The notes: generated by a model not told the origin, from the sequence alone. 64,000 nucleotides of DNA from Deltaproteobacteria bacterium (GCA_013349285.1 DUZU01000008.1:1-64000); one strand, 5' to 3'. Positions 16,616 to 26,434 are shown, counted from the stretch's first letter. Numbers and translations: made by a program.

Positions 16616-17332
16616 TCAGCCGGCGGACCTGCGAAAAACCTGAACGCCACCCAACACCCTCCCCCCGCTGTCAAGCAAGGGAGAAGCACTGATACTGGTC
16701 CCGATTTTATTGCCGTTGGCGTGGGTAATTTCGATATAGCGGTTTTCAACGGGCTTGCCGGTACGCAGGCTTTCGGCCATGACACACTCATCTTTGCCGC
16801 AGCAGTTCGACTTGAACACTTCCTGACAGGTCTTGCCGATGGCATCCTCGCGGCGCCAGCCGGTCAACTCCTCGGCTGCCCGGTTAAAGGATGTAATTCT
16901 CCACTTCTGGTCAACGGAAAAAACCCCGTCGAGGATACTGTCGAGCACAAAGTCGGAAGGAGTGGTTTCCCCGGTTACCGGTTGGGAAACATAGGTTTTG
17001 GTAAGAACCGGCAGAGGAATGGGCCAGTCGATTTTACGCTCAAAGGTGATTCCGCACCTGAAATCAGACCCGCCGTTGATCGGCTTGACCCAACAGATGC
17101 GGCCATGGACATACTGCACATCCATCGAGTAATCATCCGGCCACAACTCCACATCCATATCGACCGTCACCGGCGCATTGGTCTCGACCAGAATGCCGGA
17201 CGAATGGATATTATAACTCCTGGCCGGATAGGTATGGCTGGCGCTCTCATCATCCCGCAGGCGGAACTTGAGCGTAAAAGGCATACGAACCACGGATCGC
17301 CGTTCATTAGCTTTATTCTGCACAGTATTCAC
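16616..17332 (-). CDS. PilZ-PAS protein (c-di-GMP receptor)
   Basis: The product has 238 residues. Residues about 10-110 form a PilZ domain with the RRSVVR arginine motif and NIHSSG, matching the RxxxR and (D/N)xSxxG signature for c-di-GMP binding. Residues about 125-238 form a PAS domain of the type seen in many NtrC-like activators, with a Cys cluster (CQEVF, NCCGKDEC) and a terminal GGVQVFRR. No output domain follows, so it would act through a partner. It is convergent with the kinase (16-base gap) and has its own upstream region of about 250 bases. Confidence 0.9.
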   Translation of the reverse strand: MNTVQNKANERRSVVRMPFTLKFRLRDDESASHTYPARSYNIHSSGILVETNAPVTVDMDVELWPDDYSMDVQYVHGRICWVKPINGGSDFRCGITFERKIDWPIPLPVLTKTYVSQPVTGETTPSDFVLDSILDGVFSVDQKWRITSFNRAAEELTGWRREDAIGKTCQEVFKSNCCGKDECVMAESLRTGKPVENRYIEITHANGNKIGTSISASPLLDSGGRVLGGVQVFRRSAG

Positions 17333-17588
17333 ACCTCCTTATCCAGGTTGTCACCACAAACACCATGAACTTTAAAAGCAAGAGGTCCCGGTAGACAAAA
17401 GACTAGCCTGCAAAACAAAAAACCGCAACCCTCCCTTGGCCGAGCAGTTATTCATTGCCATAAATACCCCAGATCAACAAGAACATGCAACGTCTTGATT
17501 TAAGCGAGTTAACCGAGCCAACATCGCCCATGATCGGCCACCATTTTTCCGGGGCGCGCCATCACCTGGCTAAAAAAAGCTCGCCGCC

Positions 17589-18557
17589 TCAACCCGTTTT
17601 CCCGGATTCGATCGCAGCCAAAACCAGGGAGGCCAGCCCCTTGATAAAGCGTGGCCGGGTATTCAAGGATTCGACCCGGGTCAGACCAAGCCCTAATGAC
17701 TCAGCAAGTTCCCGGTATTGAATATCGATCTCATAGAGAGTTTCAACATGATCGGAGATAAAACTGATGGGCACCAGCAGCACATCTTTGACGCCGCCCG
17801 CCGCAAGCTTTGCCAGCATATCGGGAGCTGAGGGCGACAGCCACTCGACCGGGCCGCTCCTGCTCTGAAAACAGAGATTCCCCTTCTTGCCGGTAATCCG
17901 CTCCACCGCTGAAATAGTTTCTTTAATCTGGTCAAGATAGGGGTCGCCATCCTTGATAAATTGCACCGGCAGACTATGGGCGCTGTAAACAACCTCAACC
18001 TCCCGGCCTGTTAACTTAGCCAGCCCCTCGTTGATGGTGGCGGCCAACTCCCCGATGTAATCCGGCTGGGTCGGCCACTGGCTCACCTCAACGATCTCAA
18101 AGGAGCTGTTCAGCGTTGACGCCGCCTGCCGCAAATCATCCAGGGAAGAACCGGTGGTGGCTTTGGAGTAATGGGGATAGAGGGTCAGCGCGACGATCCG
18201 GGAAATGCCGGCCTGGGCAAACATGGCCAAGGTCTCCCGGGCCGAGGGATGCCAGTAGCGCATGGCCATCCGCACCTTAAAGGCACCATGCTCGGCAAGC
18301 AGCTGTTCCATGGCCTGCCCCTGGGCGCTGGTTATCCGGGCCAGGGGAGAGCCACCGCCGATGAGCCGATAGGATTCCCGGCTTTTCGGGGCGCGTTTTG
18401 CCGCAATTTTTTTGGCAATGAATTTCTGCAGAAAGGGAAAAGGGCTTAACCTGATAATCTGGCGATCGGAAAAAAGATTAAAGAGAAAAGGCTCTACATC
18501 ATCAAGGGTGTCTGGTCCGCCTAAATTGAGAAGAACAACACCAATTGTTTCAGACAT
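17589..18557 (-). CDS. hemH: Ferrochelatase
   Basis: The product has 322 residues from the ATG at 18557 (an adjacent TTG at 18560 is possible; GAGGAG lies upstream of both). The family landmarks are VVLLNLGGPDTL at the N-terminus, IGGGSPL, the catalytic histidine in YSAHSLP and the acidic FISDHVETLYEID near the end. It inserts iron into a porphyrin, protoporphyrin IX or coproporphyrin III depending on the branch in use. It is the last gene of the heme run with the radical SAM protein, hemE and the HD protein, and supplies heme for the many cytochromes around. Confidence 0.95.
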   Translation of the reverse strand: MSETIGVVLLNLGGPDTLDDVEPFLFNLFSDRQIIRLSPFPFLQKFIAKKIAAKRAPKSRESYRLIGGGSPLARITSAQGQAMEQLLAEHGAFKVRMAMRYWHPSARETLAMFAQAGISRIVALTLYPHYSKATTGSSLDDLRQAASTLNSSFEIVEVSQWPTQPDYIGELAATINEGLAKLTGREVEVVYSAHSLPVQFIKDGDPYLDQIKETISAVERITGKKGNLCFQSRSGPVEWLSPSAPDMLAKLAAGGVKDVLLVPISFISDHVETLYEIDIQYRELAESLGLGLTRVESLNTRPRFIKGLASLVLAAIESGKTG

Positions 18558-18602
18558 CAATTTTTCTCCTCTGTCCCGCCCTATTGCTACTCTTAAAAAA
18601 AA

Positions 18603-19178
18603 TCACAGGCGAAAGCCACCCAGATCAAGGGCATGACCGTTTACCAAATCGACAACCTCATGGGGCGCAAAGTGAAGAGAGCTGAACAGCTGCTCCTCAA
18701 TCTGATGAGCGTGTTGAAAGTTGCGGCGGATCCGCTCGCCCATCAACTCATCGCCATTGCCGTAGCGCTCGATGATATATTCCAGCCGCGCCCCTAATGC
18801 GACAATCTCATGGTGCAACACCCGCTTGTCGGCATAATACACAATCTCTTTTTCGGTGCAGCAGCCGGATTCCACCCCGTTTTTCAAGACCACATGCTCG
18901 GCCACGATATCGGCCAGCTCATCAAAGCCATGCCGCAGGCAGATCTGACGCCCCACCTCGTCATGACGCAGATCGGAATTCAGGGTGGGGGTTTTGGCAA
19001 TGTCATGGAGCAGGGCGCCGCTCACCGTCAACTCCAGGGAAAGCGGCAGCCCGGCTTCAATCGCCCCCTTGGCGATCAAGCCGGCGACCCGGCCCACCAT
19101 AACCGAATGCTCCCTGATGTTGGGGAGCATCTCGTAGAGATCCATGAGCTGGAAACATTCGGCCACGGCTGGAATCAT
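18603..19178 (-). CDS. HD-domain phosphohydrolase-like protein
   Basis: The product has 191 residues. An HD fold is indicated by REHSVMVGRV, SGALLHDIAK and the later AEHVV, supplying the metal-binding His and Asp residues. The gene lies three bases from the end of hemE and 45 bases before hemH, an HD protein within a heme operon. The substrate is unknown; nucleotide or phosphate-ester hydrolysis is the general property of the family. Confidence 0.85.
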   Translation of the reverse strand: MIPAVAECFQLMDLYEMLPNIREHSVMVGRVAGLIAKGAIEAGLPLSLELTVSGALLHDIAKTPTLNSDLRHDEVGRQICLRHGFDELADIVAEHVVLKNGVESGCCTEKEIVYYADKRVLHHEIVALGARLEYIIERYGNGDELMGERIRRNFQHAHQIEEQLFSSLHFAPHEVVDLVNGHALDLGGFRL

Positions 19179-19181
19179 CGA

Positions 19182-20219
19182 CTACCCTTTGCGGCTGAGC
19201 CGATGCACGGTCTCGACAAAGAACTTGGCCTTGGCCGGCGGAATTTCGGGAACAATACCGTGGCCCAGATTAAAGATGTGCCCCCGGGCGCCCTTGGCCT
19301 GATTGAGAATATTGGCAATTCGCTCTTCCATCTTCTCTTCCGGCAGCAGCAGAGCGATGGGGTCCATGTTGCCCTGCAGGGAAACCCTGGAGCCGACCAC
19401 CTTCACCGCATCGTTAATATTGATCCGCCAGTCAAGACCGAGGACATCGGCGCCGCTCTCCAGGGACTGGGGCAGCAGGGTGGCGCCGTTGTTGGCAAAA
19501 TAGATGATCGGCACGGTAACCCCGCTCTCTTTAAGGGCGGCAATGATCCGCTTGACATAGCCGATGGCGAACTCGGCAAAATCACGGGGGGCGAGCACCC
19601 CGGCCCAGGAGTCGAAAATCTGCAGGGCCTGGGCGCCTGCCGCGGCCTGGGCCTTAAGATATTCAATGGTGCAGTCGGTAATCTTGTTCAGCAGGTCCGC
19701 ATAGAGCTGCGGGTCGGTGTACATCATCTTCTTGGTCTGGAAATAATTCTTGGAGGAGCCCCCTTCAATCAGATAGGTGGCCAGGGTAAAGGGCGCCCCG
19801 GAAAAGCCGATGAGCGGCACCCGACCGGTCAGTTCCTTACGCAGGATCCGAATCGTATCCATAACATAGCCCAGATCAGCCTCGGGATCGGGGATAACCA
19901 GTTTATCAACGGCGGCCCGGCTCCGGATCGGCTCCAGAAAAACCGGCCCCCTTGCTTCCTGAAACTCCAGGGGCGCGCCCATCTTTTCCAGGGGAACCAG
20001 GATGTCCGAAAAAAGAATGGCCGCGTCCACCCCTAAAATATCAATGGGCTGGATGGTGACCTCGGCCGCGGCCTCCGGAGTTTTGCACATCTCCAGAAAG
20101 GTGTAATTTTTGCGGACCGCGTGGTACTCGGGCAGGTAGCGGCCTGCCTGGCGCATGAGCCAGACCGGGGTATGATCAACCGCTTCACCGCGGCATGCTT
20201 TCAAAAAGGTATCGTTCAT
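19182..20219 (-). CDS. hemE: Uroporphyrinogen decarboxylase
   Basis: The product has 345 residues, the usual length. The signature MRQAGRYLPEY is at the N-terminus, with GFSGAPFTLATYL, DSWAGVLAP, GLDWRIN, GNMDPIALL and FNLGHGIVP in order. It converts uroporphyrinogen III to coproporphyrinogen III in the cytoplasm. It lies between the radical SAM gene (43-base gap) and the HD gene (3-base gap), so it is co-transcribed with them. Confidence 0.96.
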   Translation of the reverse strand: MNDTFLKACRGEAVDHTPVWLMRQAGRYLPEYHAVRKNYTFLEMCKTPEAAAEVTIQPIDILGVDAAILFSDILVPLEKMGAPLEFQEARGPVFLEPIRSRAAVDKLVIPDPEADLGYVMDTIRILRKELTGRVPLIGFSGAPFTLATYLIEGGSSKNYFQTKKMMYTDPQLYADLLNKITDCTIEYLKAQAAAGAQALQIFDSWAGVLAPRDFAEFAIGYVKRIIAALKESGVTVPIIYFANNGATLLPQSLESGADVLGLDWRININDAVKVVGSRVSLQGNMDPIALLLPEEKMEERIANILNQAKGARGHIFNLGHGIVPEIPPAKAKFFVETVHRLSRKG

Positions 20220-20261
20220 TTAATACTCCGTTTTATTAGGGGATAACCAGATCCTTCCGGC

Positions 20262-21323
20262 CTATTTTCTCATCTTGGGCGGGACATAGGTACAGAACGG
20301 CTCTTCCGCCATGTAGTCGCCGGAAACCGCATAGGCCCGGGCCCGGCAACCGCCGCAGACATTGACATATTCACAGGAGCCGCACCGGCCCTTGTAACTC
20401 TTGAAATCGCGCAGGTCATGGAACAGCTCAGAATTTTCCCAGATATCCTTGAACGACTGCTCCCGGACATTACCGGCCGCCATCGGGAAATAACTGCAGG
20501 GCAGGACATTGCCGTCCACATCGATCAGGGAGATGAGCTGGCCGGCCAGGCAGCCCTTGGCGCCGCCGGTGGAAAACTGCAGGGTGCGCCGCTTGAAATC
20601 ATCCCCCTGCTCCTTGGCCTTCTGCAACACGACCCGGTAGTAGTTGGGGGCGCAGGTGGGGCGGACCAGGATATCGCTCTCGCCTTTTTCCATCTCATAA
20701 TGCCATTCCAGCAGCTTTTCATAATCATCCGGGGCAATGAGCTCGTCCATGATATCCTCGCCGCGACCGGTGGGTACGATCATGAACATATACCAGGCCG
20801 TGGCGCCGATCTCCTTGGCCAGTTGATAGATCTTGGGGATCTCATCCTGGTTGCGCTTGGTAAAGGAGGAGTTGATCAGAAAAGAGATGCCATGCTTTTT
20901 GAACAGACGGGCGGCATTAATGGTCCCGTCGAAGGCGCCGACCTGGGATCGGAAATCATCATGCACCGCAGCGGTGGAACCGTCGAGACTCAGAGAGACC
21001 ATCTTGATCTCAGCCTCTTTAATCTTCGCACAGATCTCCTCGGTGACCAGGGTGCCGTTGGTGGCCAGACACATGCGCAGCCCCTTGCCGCCGCCGTATT
21101 TGGCAATATCAAAGACATCCGGCCGCAACAGGGGCTCGCCGCCGGAGAGCACCACCACCGGTTTGGCATAGGAGGCGATATCGTCAAGCACCCTTTTCGC
21201 CTCGGCAAAATCAAAATCAGGGTGGCCGGCCGCCTCAAGCTCGGAGGACGAACGACAATGCACACATTTCAAATTACAACGCCGGGTTATTTCCCAGGCG
21301 ATCCATTTCGGCTCAAAATCCAC
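20262..21323 (-). CDS. Radical SAM/SPASM protein, AhbD/NirJ-like
   Basis: The product has 353 residues. The radical SAM cluster motif CNLKCVHC is at residues 16-23, GGEP follows, and the C-terminal SPASM-type Cys set includes [13 protein letters not shown] and a final C before the end. The combination resembles the AhbD (heme synthase) and NirJ (heme d1) families. It lies directly upstream of hemE, so a role in tetrapyrrole modification is likely, but PqqE-like proteins share this architecture and the exact substrate cannot be told here. Confidence 0.82.
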   Translation of the reverse strand: MDFEPKWIAWEITRRCNLKCVHCRSSSELEAAGHPDFDFAEAKRVLDDIASYAKPVVVLSGGEPLLRPDVFDIAKYGGGKGLRMCLATNGTLVTEEICAKIKEAEIKMVSLSLDGSTAAVHDDFRSQVGAFDGTINAARLFKKHGISFLINSSFTKRNQDEIPKIYQLAKEIGATAWYMFMIVPTGRGEDIMDELIAPDDYEKLLEWHYEMEKGESDILVRPTCAPNYYRVVLQKAKEQGDDFKRRTLQFSTGGAKGCLAGQLISLIDVDGNVLPCSYFPMAAGNVREQSFKDIWENSELFHDLRDFKSYKGRCGSCEYVNVCGGCRARAYAVSGDYMAEEPFCTYVPPKMRK

Positions 21324-21430
21324 GATAACTCCTTAGGGGGTATCTACCATATTACAGTCAGATAAGCGTTCACTTACCATTCGGCACAAGCTACCATTAT
21401 ACCAATCACTGACAAAAGGACAACCGCCAT

Positions 21431-22765
21431 TTACAGAAGATCGGCGGCGGCGGCGGCCATGCTGCTCCGTTCACTCTTGACCAGGGTGATATGACCATGG
21501 AAAGCCTGGCCTTTCAGGCGCTCCACCGCATAGGTCAACCCGTTACTGCTGGAATCGAGATAGGGATTGTCGATCTGATAGGGGTCGCCGGTAAGCACCA
21601 TCTTGGTACCCTCGCCGGCCCGACTGACAATAGTCTTTACCTCATGGGGGGTCAGGTTCTGGGCCTCATCCACGATCACGAACTGGCGGGCGATGGAACG
21701 GCCGCGGATATAGGTGAGCGCCTCCAGTTCCACCACATGGCTGTGGAGCAGATGATCAACCTTCTGCTTGGCCGACTCATCCTTATCCAGATCCTTGTCA
21801 TGCTCCTTCTTTTTGGCGCCGTCAGCCATCAAAAAGGTGAGGTTATCAAAAATCGGCTGCATCCAATGGGCCAATTTCTCATCCTTGTCACCGGGCATGT
21901 AACCAAGATCCTTGCCCAGCGGAATAATGGGCCGGGAAACGAGAATCCGGTCATAGCGCTTGAAATTAATGGTGCACTCCAGGGCTGCGGCCAGGGCCAA
22001 CAGGGTCTTGCCGGTGCCGGCCTGGCCGACCATGGTCACCAGCTCGATCGCCGGATCCATCAGCAGCTCAAAGGCCATGCGCTGTTCCTTGCTGCGGGAG
22101 CGGATATTCCACACCGCGTCAGCCTGCTCCTGAAGAGGAACCAACATTTCTCCGTCACGGGCCCGGGTCAAGGCGGTATGCTTCTCGTTGCCCTCGTCGA
22201 TCAGCAGCACAAACTCATTGGGCATCAGATCAAGCCCAGGATAGACCAGGCTTTTCTCCTGATAGAACTTATCAATAAGCTCACCGGCAACCGTCACCTG
22301 TCGCTGTCCGGTGAACAGCTCGTCAAAGTTGACCTTTTGCTTTTCAAAGTCCATTACCCCGATGCCCAACGCATCGGCCTTGAGCCGGGCATTGATATCC
22401 TTGGACACGAAAATAACCTTTTCCCCTTGCTGGAGCAGGGTATAGGCCACGGCCAGGATCCGGTTGTCGGCGACATGCATGTTCAGACCGGGATCAACGC
22501 ATTTGCCGCCGCCTTCGGTAAAGATCCGCAGAACGCCGCCGCCCTCCATATCAACCCCCTTGGCCAAATTACCCTTGGTGCGCAACGAATCGAGCTCTCG
22601 GATAACCTGGCGGGCGTTTCGGCCCAACTCGTCGTTATGGGATTTGAATTTATCAAGCTCCTCGATAACCGACATGGGCAACACCACGACGTTATCGGAA
22701 AAGGAATTGATCGAATCGGCATTATGCAGCAAGACATTGGTGTCCAGAACAAAATATTTTTTCAC
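21431..22765 (-). CDS. PIN-PhoH family ATPase
   Basis: The product has 444 residues from a GTG at 22765, chosen for CAGGAG six bases upstream. An N-terminal PIN domain begins KYFVLDTNVLLH with conserved acidic residues; a PhoH-type P-loop ATPase follows with GQAGTGKT, VDEAQNLTPHE and TGDPYQID. PIN-PhoH fusions (YlaK/PhoH2-like) act as RNases and RNA helicases in other bacteria. It is divergent from nadE. Context gives no further clue. Confidence 0.9.
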   Translation of the reverse strand: MKKYFVLDTNVLLHNADSINSFSDNVVVLPMSVIEELDKFKSHNDELGRNARQVIRELDSLRTKGNLAKGVDMEGGGVLRIFTEGGGKCVDPGLNMHVADNRILAVAYTLLQQGEKVIFVSKDINARLKADALGIGVMDFEKQKVNFDELFTGQRQVTVAGELIDKFYQEKSLVYPGLDLMPNEFVLLIDEGNEKHTALTRARDGEMLVPLQEQADAVWNIRSRSKEQRMAFELLMDPAIELVTMVGQAGTGKTLLALAAALECTINFKRYDRILVSRPIIPLGKDLGYMPGDKDEKLAHWMQPIFDNLTFLMADGAKKKEHDKDLDKDESAKQKVDHLLHSHVVELEALTYIRGRSIARQFVIVDEAQNLTPHEVKTIVSRAGEGTKMVLTGDPYQIDNPYLDSSSNGLTYAVERLKGQAFHGHITLVKSERSSMAAAAADLL

Positions 22766-22956
22766 TTTATGCTCCTGGTTGGACCGGGCAACCACAAACT
22801 GTCAGCCGCCTGCCGGGAATGATAATATAAGGAAATAAAAGGAATCGCATTGCCTCCAAATTAGCCGTTTTATGACTCTTATTGCAAGAAAAATGATACC
22901 GGCCAAACAGATGAGCGCCAGCACTTGCTTTTTCCATGCCAATTAACAATTGACTG

Positions 22957-22965
22957 TGCTATATT
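22957..22965 (+). promoter_or_regulatory. Extended -10 promoter close to the nadE start codon
   Basis: TGCTATATT fits an extended -10 element (TGN-TATAAT with one mismatch). The predicted start of transcription, about 22972, is only a couple of bases before the ATG at 22974, and no Shine-Dalgarno sequence is visible, so nadE may be translated from a leaderless mRNA. Confidence 0.45.
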
Positions 22966-22973
22966 AACCACCC

Positions 22974-24635
22974 ATGAAAATCGCTCTGATCCAAACCAAT
23001 CCCGTTATCGGCGACTTTGCCGGTAACATTGAAACCATCAGCCGCCGGCTCGACAAGGCCAAGGAAAAGGGCTGCGCCCTGGCCATTTTGCCGGAGCTGG
23101 CAATCAGCGGCTATCCCCCCCAAGACCTGCTCGAGCGGCCCGCCTTCCTCGACGACCATGATCGGGCTTTCGACAATCTGGTGAAACAGACCAGCGGCAT
23201 CGGCGTGCTCTGCGGCCTGGTCACCCGCAACTTGGAGCACATCGGCAAACCGCTGTGCAACAGCGCGGTGCTCTTTTGCGACCAAGAAATTATTGCCACC
23301 AGCAGCAAGCGGCTGCTGCCCACCTACGATGTTTTCGACGAGTCCCGCTACTTTGAACCCGGCCAGCAGAGCAATACCGTGCAATTCAAGGGACTCAACC
23401 TCGGGCTGACCATCTGCGAGGATATCTGGAACGACAAGAATATCTTTTCCCGCCGCCTCTACCAGGTGGACCCGGTCGGCGCCCTGCTGGCCGGCGCGAA
23501 AGAGCATGTCGATCTGTTGATCAACATTGCCGCCTCCCCTTTCAATCTGGGCAAGGCTGAAATCAAACGGGAAATCTTTGCCAATATCTGCAACAAGTAT
23601 GGCCTGCCCCTTATCTATGTCAATCAGGTGGGCGGCCAGGATTCTCTGATTTTCGACGGCGCCAGCCTGGCCATGGACCAGACCGGCAAGGTGGTGGCCA
23701 GAGCCGCCAGGTTTAAAGAAGATCTGGTGGTGATCGACACCGATACCTGGCAGGGCGACGACCACAGCAACCCGAAACAGGACAACCAGGAAACCGCCGA
23801 CGTTTACCGGGCCCTGCGGCTGGGCACCAGTGATTATCTGCGCAAATGCGGATTCAGCAAGGTGATTATCGGCCTGTCCGGCGGCGTGGACTCGGCCCTG
23901 ACCGCGACCATTGCCACCCATGCCCTGGGCCAGCAAAATGTCCTGGGTGTCGCCATGCCCTCACCCTACTCCTCCCCCGGCAGCATTGAGGACGCGGAAC
24001 AGCTGGCCAAGAACCTGGGAATCGAGTTCCGGATCATCCCGATCGCCGACATCTTCAACAAATACCTGGACACCCTGGCCCCGATCTTCGCCGGCCAGGA
24101 GCCGGATGTCACCGAACAGAATATCCAGGCCCGCATCCGCGGCAACCTGCTGATGGCCATCGCCAACCGCCAGGGCCGCCTGGTGCTCTCCACCGGCAAT
24201 AAATCGGAAATGGCGGTGGGCTACTGCACCCTGTACGGCGACATGAGCGGCGGCTTGGCCGTGATCTCCGATGTGCCCAAGCAGCTGGTTTACGAGCTGT
24301 GCCGCTACATCAACCATAAGCACGAAATCATCCCCTGGTCCACCATCGACAAACCGCCCAGCGCCGAGCTGGCCCCGAACCAGAAGGATGAGGATGATCT
24401 GCCCCCCTATCCGATCCTCGATCAGATTCTGGCCGCCTACCTGGAAGATAATCTTTCCAGCCGGGAAATCATCGCCATGGGCTTTGACCGGCAAGTGGTG
24501 GAGGATGTCCTGCGCCGGATTCGCATCAATGAATACAAGCGCAAACAAGCGCCGATGGGCCTCAAGGTAACGACCAAGGCCTTTGGCTATGGCCGCCGCT
24601 ACCCCACCGCCGAACGATACCGGGAAGGGTTATGA
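22974..24635 (+). CDS. nadE: Glutamine-dependent NAD+ synthetase
   Basis: The product has 553 residues. The N-terminal nitrilase-like glutaminase domain has PELAISGYPPQDLL (catalytic Glu), KRLLPTYDVFDE (Lys) and LTICEDIW (Cys). The C-terminal synthetase has the P-loop GLSGGVDSAL and NKSEMAVGYCTLYGD. It makes NAD+ from deamido-NAD+ with glutamine and ATP. The end overlaps the next cytochrome gene by four bases, so the two are translationally coupled. Confidence 0.97.
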   Translation: MKIALIQTNPVIGDFAGNIETISRRLDKAKEKGCALAILPELAISGYPPQDLLERPAFLDDHDRAFDNLVKQTSGIGVLCGLVTRNLEHIGKPLCNSAVLFCDQEIIATSSKRLLPTYDVFDESRYFEPGQQSNTVQFKGLNLGLTICEDIWNDKNIFSRRLYQVDPVGALLAGAKEHVDLLINIAASPFNLGKAEIKREIFANICNKYGLPLIYVNQVGGQDSLIFDGASLAMDQTGKVVARAARFKEDLVVIDTDTWQGDDHSNPKQDNQETADVYRALRLGTSDYLRKCGFSKVIIGLSGGVDSALTATIATHALGQQNVLGVAMPSPYSSPGSIEDAEQLAKNLGIEFRIIPIADIFNKYLDTLAPIFAGQEPDVTEQNIQARIRGNLLMAIANRQGRLVLSTGNKSEMAVGYCTLYGDMSGGLAVISDVPKQLVYELCRYINHKHEIIPWSTIDKPPSAELAPNQKDEDDLPPYPILDQILAAYLEDNLSSREIIAMGFDRQVVEDVLRRIRINEYKRKQAPMGLKVTTKAFGYGRRYPTAERYREGL

Positions 24636-26416
24636 CCATGAAGCCCCTGGCGCCGCGCTGGACAATTCTACTGCTGCTTCTCATTGTGCTGGCCCTGGTC
24701 ATCCGCGAAAACATGACCAAGCGACCGGATCGCCTTTACCAGCTGGCAAGCGGCAAGGTGGAGATGTGCCTGAGCTGCCATAAGGATGAACAGCCGGACC
24801 CGGCCCATGGCCGCGAGGTGTTGGGCTGCGCCGCCTGCCATCTGGGGAACGCCTTGGCCATTGACCAAGAAAAGGCGCACCAGGGCATGGTCCTCAACCC
24901 CGGCGACCTGCGGGTGGTGGAACAAACCTGCGGCAGCGAAGGCTGCCACGCCCCGGACGTCAAGAAGGTGAAAAACTCGCTGATGGCCACCAACCGCGGC
25001 ATCCTGGCCACCCTGCGCTTTTACTGGGGCGAGGCCGATACCCAGAACGGCGACTTCTCGGTGGAGCAGCTCCTCAACAGCCAGGAAAACTCCCTGGCCC
25101 TCGACTATTTCCGCAAACTCTGCGCCACCTGTCATCTCTGGAAACAGCGGGGCGATCTGCCGGACAAGCCGGAATACGGGTTTTTCAATGAAAAGGGCGG
25201 CGGCTGTACGGCCTGCCATTACATCCGCCCCCAGGCCCCCACCGCGATTAAACCCTGGGAAAGCTTCTTCCGCTTCGGCTCCCAGAAGAAAAACCCCCAC
25301 CCCCTTATCACCCGCAAGGTGCCCATGGAAAGCTGCATCCGTTGCCACAACCGCAGCGGCCGGGTCGGCACCTCCTATATCGGCATCTATGAAGGGGAAA
25401 ACTACGGCACCCCCTATGAGCAGGGCGGCCCCTCCCAAAAAAGACTGCCCGGCGACCGCTTCTATCAGGAATTACCAAGCGACATCCACCACCAGAAAGG
25501 GATGGCCTGCATCGACTGCCACACCCGGGACGAGATCATGGGGGACGGTGAACGCTACGCCCATTACGAACAGGCCCTGGAAATCTCATGTAAAATGTGC
25601 CACACCAGCAGCACGCCGGGGGTCACCGGCAAAGGCAAAAAAATCAACAACCTGCAAACCAACGCTGATGGCAGCCATGTCCTGGTCGGCAAGCTGACCG
25701 GCACCAAGCATCCATTACGCCCACCCAAAAAAGATGTCTGTGACTACCCGGGCCACAAACGGATCAACTGCGAATCATGCCACTCAAGCTGGATCCCGCA
25801 ATGCTATGGCTGTCACGCCAAACGGGACATGCGGGAAAAACACCTGGACAAGCTCAGCGGCGAGGAGACCCCGGGCTGGTGGGAGGAAGGCCGCTCATAT
25901 CTGCGCTACGAAAGACCGATGCTGGCGGTGTGGGGGGATGAAATCGTCACCGTCACCCCCGGCTGCCAGGACATCGTCACCCTGATTGATGAAGACGGCC
26001 AAACGGCCGGCGGCTTTACCCGCCTGACCATGGCCGCCCTCAATCCGCATACCACCCAGACCAAGGGGCGCGACTGCGCCGGTTGCCACACCTCGACCAA
26101 AACCTTGGGCCTGGGAGAAGGCACGGTCTGGAAAGAAAACGGCCAATGGCGCTTTGCCCCGCTTGACCAGGGGATCAACACCGCAGCCGGCCGGACGCCT
26201 CCCCTGGACGGTTACGTGGACATCGAGGGCCAGCCGCTGCAAAACAGCGCTCGCCCCGATCTGCGTCCCTTTAACCGCGAAGAACTCGCCGGCATCCTGC
26301 GGGTGGGACTCTGCCTGGACTGCCATCAAGATTATGCCGATAAGATCTATAAAAAATATGACCGTGCCAAAAAATGTCCGGTCTTTGACGAAGAAAACAA
26401 CGTTGCCATAAAATAG
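24632..26416 (+). CDS. Membrane-anchored 12-motif c-type cytochrome
   Basis: The product has 594 residues. The ATG at 24632 overlaps the nadE stop; a second ATG six bases on is also possible. One hydrophobic helix (WTILLLLLIVLALVI, about 10-26) anchors it to the inner membrane facing the periplasm. Eleven CXXCH motifs are visible (CLSCH, CAACH, CATCH, CTACH, CIRCH, CIDCH, CKMCH, CESCH, CYGCH, CAGCH, CLDCH) and one CX4CH (CGSEGCH). The middle of the protein has long non-heme segments. I could not assign a known family; a quinol-linked or substrate-reducing role is possible. A terminator follows at 26435-26464. Confidence 0.9.
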   Translation: MTMKPLAPRWTILLLLLIVLALVIRENMTKRPDRLYQLASGKVEMCLSCHKDEQPDPAHGREVLGCAACHLGNALAIDQEKAHQGMVLNPGDLRVVEQTCGSEGCHAPDVKKVKNSLMATNRGILATLRFYWGEADTQNGDFSVEQLLNSQENSLALDYFRKLCATCHLWKQRGDLPDKPEYGFFNEKGGGCTACHYIRPQAPTAIKPWESFFRFGSQKKNPHPLITRKVPMESCIRCHNRSGRVGTSYIGIYEGENYGTPYEQGGPSQKRLPGDRFYQELPSDIHHQKGMACIDCHTRDEIMGDGERYAHYEQALEISCKMCHTSSTPGVTGKGKKINNLQTNADGSHVLVGKLTGTKHPLRPPKKDVCDYPGHKRINCESCHSSWIPQCYGCHAKRDMREKHLDKLSGEETPGWWEEGRSYLRYERPMLAVWGDEIVTVTPGCQDIVTLIDEDGQTAGGFTRLTMAALNPHTTQTKGRDCAGCHTSTKTLGLGEGTVWKENGQWRFAPLDQGINTAAGRTPPLDGYVDIEGQPLQNSARPDLRPFNREELAGILRVGLCLDCHQDYADKIYKKYDRAKKCPVFDEENNVAIK

Positions 26417-26434
26417 AGCGCATGACTCCCTTAG

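Noticed and set aside
18810-20036. Long plus-strand frame opposite hemE
   Set aside because: It runs antisense to hemE and the HD gene, which are well supported; the encoded sequence has no recognisable motif and looks like a GC-rich shadow frame.
21491-22822. 443-residue plus-strand frame opposite the PIN-PhoH gene
   Set aside because: It is the mirror of a strong PIN-PhoH match; its composition is shadow-like with no domain.
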